This document shows, piece after piece, positions 37,151 through 44,734 of a stretch of DNA of 64,000 bases. This DNA is from Pseudomonas viridiflava (GTDB lineage: Bacteria > Pseudomonadota > Gammaproteobacteria > Pseudomonadales > Pseudomonadaceae): assembly GCF_900590755.1 (NCBI RefSeq), contig NZ_UUOC01000023.1, forward strand, positions 124,001-188,000, given 5' to 3'. A model generated the notes under the pieces. The model worked only from the letters and a program-made list of their open reading frames with translations, had not been told where the DNA came from and made no database searches. Made by a program: the position numbers and the translations under genes. Within the stretch, counting starts at the first letter, position 1; each line of letters begins with the position of its first letter.

Positions 37151-37525
37151 GGGTGGTTCTCCTTGATTGATACGCTCGATCATAACCTTACGTGGGCGGC
37201 TGCTTGCAACGGAAGTGACACGCGAAGTGAGCATTGTTCAGCAACTGAATGAGCGATTCGCATCCGCCTGGGCACGACTGTCAGGGTTGCGCTTGGTCAC
37301 TGCGCTGTACGTCAGATTCGTCCTACCGCACAACAAGACCATTCACTCCCGCCAACAGGGCATTTCGCTTATCTCTTGCCGCCGAAAATCTCTAATTTTG
37401 ACCTTCATAAGTACCCACAGATAACGGTGCTCCTCGCTTCGCAAGGTGCCGCTGGCTTGGATACTTTTCCTTAAACGAGCCCATCCCAGAGGTGGGGCTC
37501 AGTCACAGTGAGAGATGGCGAAAAA
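37151..37525. other. 375-bp intergenic region
   Basis: Divergent upstream region of the lipoprotein and the 443-residue gene. A short open stretch at 37167–37424 lacks a good ribosome-binding site and I do not credit it. A hairpin GAGCCC…GGGCTC lies at about 37477–37500, just before the next gene. Confidence 0.4.
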
Positions 37526-38857
37526 ATGGCAGTGCAGCTTGAATTACTAACTCAAGACTCTGAAGAAATAGCCTTGGCGACGCGTTATTGGGCCATGGAT
37601 GAAGAGGGCGTTTACCTGGAAAAAGTCAGCGAACTGGTGCCATTTCGCGAAATTACCCAGTCCGGGCTGATCGCCAGGTATGTAAGGACGTTGTGCAAAG
37701 CAGTCGATCTAAATCAGGCCTGCCGAAAATGTGAAGGTCCGATCGTGATCACCAGCCGGACCGAAGCCAAAAAGCGCTTCCAGATATCATCGAGACCTTG
37801 CGCAGACTGTTTAGATGCCCAACAGAGAGAGGAGCTCGAACAGCAGCGGCTCGAGGAAATTCAGCTCCAGACGCAGTTGGCCCGCCGGACCGAGAGCATG
37901 CGCAGCGCGTCGATTTCTTATGCTGACCTGACAGATGACCAACGTTTTATTCTGCTTGCGATAGATGCCCTGGTTTCCCCTCGTCTTGCTCACGCCACCT
38001 TTACTGAAGGTGACTGCGAGACGCTGGCTCCGTGGGAAGGCAAGTCATACTTGTCGCGCCTGTTCATGTCCGGTGTCATCTGCGACGATCCGCAAGCTGC
38101 ACGGCCGGGTACTTACTATCTCCATAATGCAGAGCTGCGGGCTCATATGAGTTACGTCCAGTTCTTCCTGCCTCCTGACACGTTGCTGGGCCGGGGCGCC
38201 GAGGCTCTTGAGTCCATCATCGAACCACCCTTCACGGATGGCGAGGCGATGACCAACCTCTGGCTCGACTATTCGGTGGGAGAGGTGATCAGATATCTGG
38301 TAGATCGTTGCAGGGTTTACAGGCTTGAGCTCGACGATGAAAGCGTTGAGAAAATCAAAGCCGACGTCCGCTTTGCGTTGCACCGGTACAGCATTCGCGA
38401 ACTGTGGTTTGTCATGTGGAAAGTGGTCAAGGACGCCGCGAGTCTGGCTAATCACGAATATTTCAATCGATACAAAGCAGCCGCCACGATCCCCAACAAG
38501 ATACGCAAGCAAATCGAACTGGCGGACAAGCAAGGCGGTATCGACCGATATTGGGACCGCCCCAAGGAACAAATCGCCGGCTCGCTAGGCATGGCATTCC
38601 GGGCCCTGTTTGAAATTGACGAACTCACACCGGGCAACCAGGCCCTCGCCAAACTCGCTCAGCTCGGCGCGCCAGCGAACAACGACGAGCTCCACTCGGT
38701 AGCCAGCAACTTCATGCAAGGCGCGCTAAATAACAACGTACTGCTGCCCGCGATGGAGCATTTCGCGGAGCTCATCCTTGCAGGCTTCGATACGCGTTGC
38801 GCCCTGGAAGAACTGGCGAAGTTTGATCCGCAGACGTATGGGGCGGCGGCCGTCTAA
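37526..38857 (+). CDS. Protein of unknown function with a zinc-ribbon-like region
   Basis: 443 residues from ATG 37526; GTG 37508 is an alternative. Residues about 60–95 hold two CxxC pairs (ACRKCEGP and RPCADCLD) spaced like a zinc ribbon. A charged coiled-coil-like helix follows (REELEQQRLEEIQLQTQLAR), then a mainly helical body with tryptophan-rich RELWFVMWKVVKDAASLANH. No enzymatic motif, signal peptide or membrane helix. I do not recognise the family. It is a lone gene in an accessory-looking stretch next to an orphan XRE regulator. Confidence 0.7.
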   Translation: MAVQLELLTQDSEEIALATRYWAMDEEGVYLEKVSELVPFREITQSGLIARYVRTLCKAVDLNQACRKCEGPIVITSRTEAKKRFQISSRPCADCLDAQQREELEQQRLEEIQLQTQLARRTESMRSASISYADLTDDQRFILLAIDALVSPRLAHATFTEGDCETLAPWEGKSYLSRLFMSGVICDDPQAARPGTYYLHNAELRAHMSYVQFFLPPDTLLGRGAEALESIIEPPFTDGEAMTNLWLDYSVGEVIRYLVDRCRVYRLELDDESVEKIKADVRFALHRYSIRELWFVMWKVVKDAASLANHEYFNRYKAAATIPNKIRKQIELADKQGGIDRYWDRPKEQIAGSLGMAFRALFEIDELTPGNQALAKLAQLGAPANNDELHSVASNFMQGALNNNVLLPAMEHFAELILAGFDTRCALEELAKFDPQTYGAAAV

Positions 38858-38888
38858 GCGCTCATACGTTGGAAAAACAAGTGCACCC

Positions 38889-39143
38889 TCACAACTCCAA
38901 CTGATTGGGCTTGATCCCGAATGCCGCGGCAATCTTCTCTCGGGTGGCTTTGCGCGGCTTTGCGACAGTTTCTTGTTGGGCGTAGGCAGGCTGGCTGATG
39001 CTCAGCCGATTGGCTACGTCCTCTTGAGTCAGGTGCAGGTATTCGCGCCAGGCGCGGATCGGGGAGGCGCCATCGACAATCCGGCTGACGACCTCGTGGG
39101 GGATGAGATTGTCGATGATTTCCTGGTCAGGTGCGTGCGTCAT
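38889..39143 (-). CDS. XRE-family small regulator (antitoxin-like, orphan)
   Basis: 84 residues. Helix-turn-helix LTQEDVANRLSISQPAYAQQ preceded by SPIRAWREYLHLTQEDVANR, a layout typical of HigA/RelB-type antitoxin or its standalone relatives, ending FGIKPNQLEL. No toxin gene is visible on the minus strand immediately before or after it. Convergent with the 443-residue gene. Confidence 0.78.
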   Translation of the reverse strand: MTHAPDQEIIDNLIPHEVVSRIVDGASPIRAWREYLHLTQEDVANRLSISQPAYAQQETVAKPRKATREKIAAAFGIKPNQLEL

Positions 39144-39274
39144 GTGTCTTGATCTCGTGACTACTGAAAACTCTCAGTGGCTGGATGTCGGCTCCGTGAG
39201 CCAGCACTTACGATCTAGCGAGCAAATGCCGGCTGCGATTACCACTCGCTCTTACTCCGAAGGGCAGTGCAGAA

Positions 39275-39583
39275 TCAGGCGACGCAAACCAGCACCTCTG
39301 AATCCGCTTGCCAAAGCCGCCTCTCAATCACCCGATGCACATCACACGCCTCCAGCATCAGCAAATGCGCAGTACTGGCAATGGTGCTTAAATCCCGCTC
39401 GTCTGCGTGGGTGGGTTGCATGTTCACCATAGCGTCCAGAAAGCGAGTGGCGAGGCTGACCCGCAGCTCTGCGCAGGCGTGCAGGTCTTTCAGAGGGGCT
39501 TGGGTGTCCAGCAGGAAGACCGGGTTTTCCTGGCCGGGTTGGGTGAGGGGGATGTAGCGGGGAGGGAGGGTGGTGTTGCTCAT
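39275..39583 (-). CDS. DUF6124/DUF3077-like small Pseudomonas protein
   Basis: 102 residues; ATG 39583 preceded by AAGGACC. Helical domain PLKDLHACAELRVSLATRFL and ASTAHLLMLEACDVHRVIER resemble the small Pseudomonas-specific DUF3077/DUF6124 proteins, which have no known function. An in-frame extension upstream to 39757 runs through a conserved structured element, so it is not taken as coding. The element's 3' end lies 56 bp before this ATG. Confidence 0.6.
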   Translation of the reverse strand: MSNTTLPPRYIPLTQPGQENPVFLLDTQAPLKDLHACAELRVSLATRFLDAMVNMQPTHADERDLSTIASTAHLLMLEACDVHRVIERRLWQADSEVLVCVA

Positions 39584-39639
39584 TTGCAGAAGGTCCTTTG
39601 CAAAGTGGAGCTGCCACGCAACGATCTTCGAATGAAAGG

Positions 39640-39825
39640 GTGGCAGCTGTACGCGGGTTGACGAACCGGTCGATCTCAGCCGGCAGGCGCGAAGGCCTCC
39701 CACGCACAGCCACCATGGCCCTCCCATAGGCAAGTAAAACCTACGGGAGGTATACAACTGCGCATAGATCGAATTCGGATCGTCAAATCCGGCCGTTGAT
39801 TGGGCAACGACGGTGCGCAGATTAG
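39640..39825 (-). ncRNA. Conserved structured leader-like element, copy 2
   Basis: Blocks GTGGCAGCTGTACGCGG (39640–39656), ACAGCCACCA (39706–39715) and CGCAGATTAG (39816–39825). On the minus strand the block 2/block 1 stem is kept, with one A–U pair of copy 1 replaced by a G·U wobble. A separate 10-bp hairpin lies between blocks 2 and 3. Located just upstream of the DUF6124-like gene. Confidence 0.45.
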
Positions 39826-39919
39826 AGATTCAGCAGAGGGCGAGTGCGGTATTTATATCTATCCCTTAACCCAATTAAACCCCGCATGTATTGCCGAGTA
39901 TTAAAGCCAGACAACCGAC

Positions 39920-39994
39920 CTGTAGGAGCTGCCGAAGGCTGCGAACAGCGGTGTGCCAGACATACCCATTTCGCAGCCTTCGGCAGCTCCTACA
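39920..39994. repeat. REP-like palindrome (CTGCCGAAGGCTGCGAA type)
   Basis: Arms CTGTAGGAGCTGCCGAAGGC… and complement. Confidence 0.85.
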
Positions 39995-40194
39995 AAAATC
40001 GGTGCCGTCTAAATGAAGCGTGTAGGACGCTGGCAAGATCGCCGTAGGATGGATAACATCGAAGCCGCTGCAGCCCGTTTTTTCCGCTCTTGCCCTGTGA
40101 AGCAACCCGCCGCGTTGCCCCTCAAGGCCATATTCCTGTTTCGCTCTCAAGCAGCGATCTGCTTGACAAGTGAGCGTGTGAAAAGAAGTCGTTC

Positions 40195-41391
40195 ATGTCG
40201 CGAAAAGAATTATTGCAGCTCATATTTGCTCAGGTGTTTCTCCTCGGGGCCATGAGCGGGCTGCGCCTGGCGGCGCCACTGTTTACCCTGTCGCTTGGAT
40301 ACAGTGCGGGGGCGGTGGGGGCTCTTGTTGCGCTCTTTGCGCTGAGCCAAGTGTTCATGGCCATTCCGGTCGGCAAATATTCAGACCGGCAAGGCTTCAA
40401 GCGGCCCATGACCTACGCGATATTTGCTGCGGTGCTGGCATTGGCATTGCTCACACTTTTCCCAGGCATCGCATCTCTGTGTGTGGCGGCCATGGTGGTC
40501 GGAGCCGCCGCGGGCGTGACGCAGATCGTGCTCCAGCGCCATATCGGCCGTGCCGCCAACTCGATTGTTCAAAGGCGACAGTTCTTCAGCTGGCTAGCGA
40601 TATCGCCCTCCATCTCAAGCTTCTTCGGCCCGTACTCGGCGGGTTTGATCATTGATCACGCGACCCAGGCGTCGGGTGATCTGTCGTCATTTCGCATCTG
40701 TTTCGCGGTGCTGGGTTGCCTGCCGCTGTTGACCTGGTTGCTGCTCTTTTTTGTACGTGAGCTCCCGGTTGAGCCTCGCGACTCCAACGCTCTGCCGACA
40801 CAGGCGTGGGGGCTGCTGAAGTCGCCCAACTTCCGCTACATCCTGTTCGTCAATTGGCTGCTGTCCTGCATCTGGGATATCCACTCGTTTCTCGTCCCGG
40901 TGCTGGGCTTCGAGCGAGGCAGTGACGCGTCAACCATCGGCGTCATCCTCGGCGCGTTCGCCCTCGCTACCGGGCTGATCCGCTTGGTGCTGCCCCTGAT
41001 CGCCAGCCGCTTCAGCGAAAAACAAATCATCACCACGTCATTCGTCATCACCGTCTGCGTTTTCATCGCCTACCCATTCGCCGCGCTGCCCTCCCAAATG
41101 ATCGCCTGCTCCGTCGTACTCGGCGCGGCACTGGGCGGCGTACAGCCGATGATCATCAGCCTGCTCATGCAAGTAACACCCCCCGCCCGCCACGGCGAAG
41201 CCCTGGGTATCCGCATGACCGCCATCAACGCGTCGGGCTTTCTGATCCCGATGGTGGCGGGCTCATTTGGGGCGCTGATTGGGGTGAGTGCGGTGTTCTG
41301 GTTTATCGCCGTGATCGTGGCGGCGGGTGCGCCGGTGGTGCGCAAGATTCAGGTGCATGAGGAGGTGGAGAAGGGAGGGGCGGTGTTATAG
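40195..41391 (+). CDS. MFS transporter, unknown substrate
   Basis: 398 residues, twelve hydrophobic helices. MFS signature in the 2–3 loop is IPVGKYSDRQGFKRPMTYAI; helices 4–5 have VVGAAAGVTQIVLQRHIGRA. Resembles drug/metabolite efflux MFS_1 members but no specific subfamily can be named. Monocistronic, with its promoter in the long intergenic region upstream. Confidence 0.8.
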   Translation: MSRKELLQLIFAQVFLLGAMSGLRLAAPLFTLSLGYSAGAVGALVALFALSQVFMAIPVGKYSDRQGFKRPMTYAIFAAVLALALLTLFPGIASLCVAAMVVGAAAGVTQIVLQRHIGRAANSIVQRRQFFSWLAISPSISSFFGPYSAGLIIDHATQASGDLSSFRICFAVLGCLPLLTWLLLFFVRELPVEPRDSNALPTQAWGLLKSPNFRYILFVNWLLSCIWDIHSFLVPVLGFERGSDASTIGVILGAFALATGLIRLVLPLIASRFSEKQIITTSFVITVCVFIAYPFAALPSQMIACSVVLGAALGGVQPMIISLLMQVTPPARHGEALGIRMTAINASGFLIPMVAGSFGALIGVSAVFWFIAVIVAAGAPVVRKIQVHEEVEKGGAVL

Positions 41392-41528
41392 CTGGCAACT
41401 TCGAATCCTGGCCGCGAGGAAGTTGCTGATGACTTGCTGTTCTTTATGTTTTAGGATCGGCCACGCTCTGCATGCTGGTGCGGTTTGAAGTAATCGCTCG
41501 CATAAACATGAGATGCAAGGAAGGTTAG

Positions 41529-42329
41529 ATGGAGTTCGATGCCGTTTCATCCGATGCCAAGCCCCATGTTTTGATTGTCGATGACACTGTGAGCGAAATT
41601 CGGCCTCTGCTGCTATTACTGCAATCGCTACAGTGGCGGCTGTCTTTCGCCAGTGATCCTCAGCAGGGCTATCATCGCGCCCTCACGCTACGGCCCGATT
41701 TGATCCTGCTCGATGTCCGAATGCCAAGAATGAGCGGGTTCACGCTGTGCCGATTGCTACGCGAAGCACCGGCTACCCGCACGACGCCCGTTATATTCCT
41801 GACCTCATCCAGTTCCCTTGAAGAGCGCCTGGAAGGCTTTGCGCTGGGCGGGGTGGACTATGTGCTCAAGCCGTTCGAACCTCATGAAGTTCTGGCCCGC
41901 ATCCGTCTGCACTTGCAACTGACGCGGCGTACGAACGTCGTTGAGGCTCTCCCTGTCGAATCGGCGACGCCGGTTGACGCGGACCAAATCGTTCTTCAGG
42001 CGGCGATGCGTTTCATTGCGCAAAACCTGGATGTGCTGCCCTCGCTGACTGACATTGCGTTGAAGGTCGGCACCCATGAAAAGCGTCTATCCGGCATTTT
42101 CCGCACGCGCCTGGGGACAACAGTTTTTGGCTATGTCCGCGAAGCACGGCTGTTGCGGGGCCAAGAGCTGCTATTGAGTGGCTCGATGAACATGCAGGAC
42201 ATAGCCGACCACATAGGCTTTAAAAGTGCTGCAAACTTTGCAACTGCATTCCGTGAAAGGTTCGCAATGACGCCCAGCCAATTCAGGCAGCAGGCTCTGG
42301 ACGAAAAGGGAACGGGTGGGCGCGTGTGA
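41529..42329 (+). CDS. Response regulator with AraC-type DNA-binding domain
   Basis: 266 residues, ATG with AAGGAAGG. Receiver domain: acid pair D18/D19 in LIVDDT, phospho-acceptor D62 in LLDVRMPRMSG, T92 in IFLTSS, K114 in YVLKPFEP; all intact. The C-terminal AraC domain (residues 160–258) has two helix-turn-helix motifs: LPSLTDIALKVGTHEKRLSG and MNMQDIADHIGFKSAANFAT. The next gene, a hybrid kinase, starts inside its stop codon (GTGA), so the two are coupled. Confidence 0.88.
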   Translation: MEFDAVSSDAKPHVLIVDDTVSEIRPLLLLLQSLQWRLSFASDPQQGYHRALTLRPDLILLDVRMPRMSGFTLCRLLREAPATRTTPVIFLTSSSSLEERLEGFALGGVDYVLKPFEPHEVLARIRLHLQLTRRTNVVEALPVESATPVDADQIVLQAAMRFIAQNLDVLPSLTDIALKVGTHEKRLSGIFRTRLGTTVFGYVREARLLRGQELLLSGSMNMQDIADHIGFKSAANFATAFRERFAMTPSQFRQQALDEKGTGGRV

Positions 42330-44734
42330 CGTTCTGGATTCGTCTGCTGCTGCTTTTCATCTGCACTCAGGGTGAAGCGCAGGCCGCCACATCCCTGGTG
42401 GACGCGTGCCTGTCAGACAAGAAGGAGCTCACTCCCTCCACTCAGGTGCTGGAGGACACGACAGGTCAGTTGACTGCAGAGCAGGTCCTTACCCTCTCGC
42501 CGGAGCGCTTTCAGCCTGCCGATGAGTGGTCGCGCCCCAGCTATTCCTCGGCAGCGTTCTGGTTGCGGCTGACGGTCAGGAACACCGCCCATGGCAGCTG
42601 TACGCAGTGGCTGACCGTTGGAGAGCCACGCCTGGAAAATATTCAGGTGTATGTCATGGGCGCCGGGCGCCGGCAGGAGCAGCACGCGGGTAACGCGTAT
42701 CCCGTGGATGAATGGCCCATGCCTTCTCGCCAACCGGTATTTCCATTGCAGCTGGATGGCGGTGAGGTCGCGACGGTATTGATCCGGGTTGCCAGTAATT
42801 CGTTGCTGCTTATCCAGCCTCAGATCTGGTCGGATCGCGGTCTGCTGGATAGGCGCCAACACGTTGACCTCATAGATGGCGTTGCGTTGGGCATTGTCTT
42901 TCTGTTCGTGCCCTTCAGTCTGATCATGGGCTGGATAGTGCGGTCACGCTTATTGCGAGTCCACGCGGGGCTGGTACTGACCTATTTGTTGATGACCTGC
43001 GTTGCCAACGGTTATCTGGTGTTCTGGCCCGCCATATCCCTTCATACCCCGCTGATTTACACCTTCTTCACTATTGCCTCGTTCGCTTTCTTCCTCGGCT
43101 ATGCCCGGGTATTGCTGGAAGTCAGGCGCTTGCCGAGAATTCTGGGCTGGCTGTTCTCGTTGCAGTTGGTCGGTTTTGCTGCCAGCAGGCTCTGGGCGCT
43201 GGGTATCGACCCGCAAGAAGGCGCGAAAATCACGCTGGTTTTTCTGTACGGCATCTACGTAATGCTTCCCCTGACATTGATCATGGGGCTGCGCCGGGGG
43301 ATCAAGTTCAACCCCATGGCCTGGATCGTCGTCGGCCTGTTCGGGTTGCAGTTTCTGATTCGTTATGTGCTGTCGCTTGATAAATTGCCGTGGCAGGCCC
43401 AGGCCGATCGATTTGATCTGTCATCGATCCTGCCGGGGATCGCACTGCTGGTCTGTACCTTGATAGTGGAAGTCAGCCGTGGCCGTGCCCGGGAAAGGCA
43501 TGCGCTGGCTGATCTTGAAGAACAGCGGCAGACGGAACACCAGCGCCTGGAGAACACCGTCACGCTGCGCACCCAACAGTTGAATGACTCACTGCAGGCC
43601 CGTAGCTCGCTGATGGCGCGGATCAGTCACGACTTGCGCGCCCCGCTGGTGACCATCATCGATTACGCTCGCCTGCTGGGCAGCACCCCGGATCGCGTGA
43701 CCCACTACACCCAACGCATTGAAAATAACGCACGCCACCAGTTGGAACTGATTGACGAGTTGCTGGAGTTCTCGCGCAGTGAGCTGCAGCAATTGGAGCT
43801 GTCCCTGGCGGCTGGCTACTTCTACCGGTTTCTTCAACAGGTTGAAGAAGACGGGCGATTGCTGGCTGCGCGGCAGGACAACCTGTTTGTCTGCCGTTTT
43901 GCCGAAGATCTGCCGGTGCTGCTGAAGGCGGATTTCCGGCGTTTGCGCCAGGTATTGATCAACCTGTTGGCGAACGCCTCCAAGTTCACGCGCCACGGTT
44001 GCATTACCGTGGAAGTCACCAATCGGACTGCCGCAGATTCACAACGCACCCAGGTGAACTTCAGCGTAACGGACACCGGCATCGGTATTGAGTCGGCGGA
44101 GCTGGAGCAAGTCCTTGAGCCATTCCGCCGGGGCAGCAACGCCGACCACTACGAAGGCAGCGGGTTGGGTTTATCCATCGTCCGCCAATTGCTCGCGCAC
44201 ATGGGCAGTCGCCTTGATGTAGTGTCTGAAGCGCAACGGGGTAGCTGTTTCAGCTTCAGCCTGGACCTGGATGCGGCCCTTGAAGATGAGCTTGATACTG
44301 CGTCGGAGCAGAACAATTGGCTGGCTTTCGATGGCGAGGGCAAGCACATCCTGGTGGTGGATGACATCGAGTTGAATCGGGAGTGGCTGTACGATTTTCT
44401 GACCGGTTATGGCGTCGATGTCGTCGTGGCCGAGAATGGCGAACGCGCGCTGGCGCTGCTCAATGAACACAGCTTTGATCTGGTGATGACCGATCAGATG
44501 ATGCCGGTCATGGACGGCTGGGCGCTTCTGCAGCACCTGCGTGCCGACTGGCCGGATGTGCCGGTGTTGCTTTACTCCTCGGCGCCGCCTCGACGACCTG
44601 CCGGGTACCCCCAGACTCTGGATTTCGATGCCACGATGCTCAAACCTGCCTCTGGCAACGAGCTGATTTTCGGCATCGATGCGCTGACACGGCAACGTCA
44701 GTCAACGGCGCGACCGAGCACGGTCGATGAGTAG
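42326..44734 (+). CDS. Hybrid sensor histidine kinase with 7TMR-DISM sensor
   Basis: 802 residues starting at GTG 42326. Signal peptide (MTFWIRLLLLFICTQGEAQA), a periplasmic 7TMR-DISMED2 beta-sandwich domain (about 30–175; FWLRLTVRNTAHGSCTQWLT), then seven membrane helices (about 180–385). HisKA has H435 in RISHDLRAPLVTIID. HATPase has LINLLANASKFTRHG, VTDTGIGIESAEL and GSGLGLSIVRQL. A C-terminal receiver (LVVDDIELNREWLYDF) carries D723 in MTDQMMPVMDG. A phosphorelay H435→D723 with no HPt domain is unusual. Overlaps both neighbours. Confidence 0.9.
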   Translation: MTFWIRLLLLFICTQGEAQAATSLVDACLSDKKELTPSTQVLEDTTGQLTAEQVLTLSPERFQPADEWSRPSYSSAAFWLRLTVRNTAHGSCTQWLTVGEPRLENIQVYVMGAGRRQEQHAGNAYPVDEWPMPSRQPVFPLQLDGGEVATVLIRVASNSLLLIQPQIWSDRGLLDRRQHVDLIDGVALGIVFLFVPFSLIMGWIVRSRLLRVHAGLVLTYLLMTCVANGYLVFWPAISLHTPLIYTFFTIASFAFFLGYARVLLEVRRLPRILGWLFSLQLVGFAASRLWALGIDPQEGAKITLVFLYGIYVMLPLTLIMGLRRGIKFNPMAWIVVGLFGLQFLIRYVLSLDKLPWQAQADRFDLSSILPGIALLVCTLIVEVSRGRARERHALADLEEQRQTEHQRLENTVTLRTQQLNDSLQARSSLMARISHDLRAPLVTIIDYARLLGSTPDRVTHYTQRIENNARHQLELIDELLEFSRSELQQLELSLAAGYFYRFLQQVEEDGRLLAARQDNLFVCRFAEDLPVLLKADFRRLRQVLINLLANASKFTRHGCITVEVTNRTAADSQRTQVNFSVTDTGIGIESAELEQVLEPFRRGSNADHYEGSGLGLSIVRQLLAHMGSRLDVVSEAQRGSCFSFSLDLDAALEDELDTASEQNNWLAFDGEGKHILVVDDIELNREWLYDFLTGYGVDVVVAENGERALALLNEHSFDLVMTDQMMPVMDGWALLQHLRADWPDVPVLLYSSAPPRRPAGYPQTLDFDATMLKPASGNELIFGIDALTRQRQSTARPSTVDE

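Larger units (their letters stand above)
39584..40194. other. 611-bp intergenic region
   Basis: Contains copy 2 of the conserved leader-like element (39640–39825), a further hairpin CTCCCATAGG/CCTACGGGAG (39721–39749), a REP-like palindrome (39920–39994) and the promoter region of the MFS gene. No gene seen. Confidence 0.6.

Noticed and set aside
37167..37424. 85-codon open frame upstream of the 443-residue gene
   Set aside because: Weak ribosome-binding site, no recognisable composition, overlaps the probable divergent promoter region.
38889..39143. Type II toxin–antitoxin pair
   Set aside because: Only the XRE protein is present; the flanking 130 bp upstream hold no toxin-sized gene and the downstream neighbour is convergent and much too large.
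39342..39757. Extended or alternative proteins reading through the leader element upstream of the DUF6124-like gene
   Set aside because: The extensions overlap conserved non-coding blocks, have no good start signal, and the 102-residue frame has the better ribosome-binding site.
42588..42608. Third copy of the TGGCAGCTGTACGC block
   Set aside because: It lies within the kinase coding sequence (residues HGSCTQW) and none of the other blocks occurs at the expected spacing.
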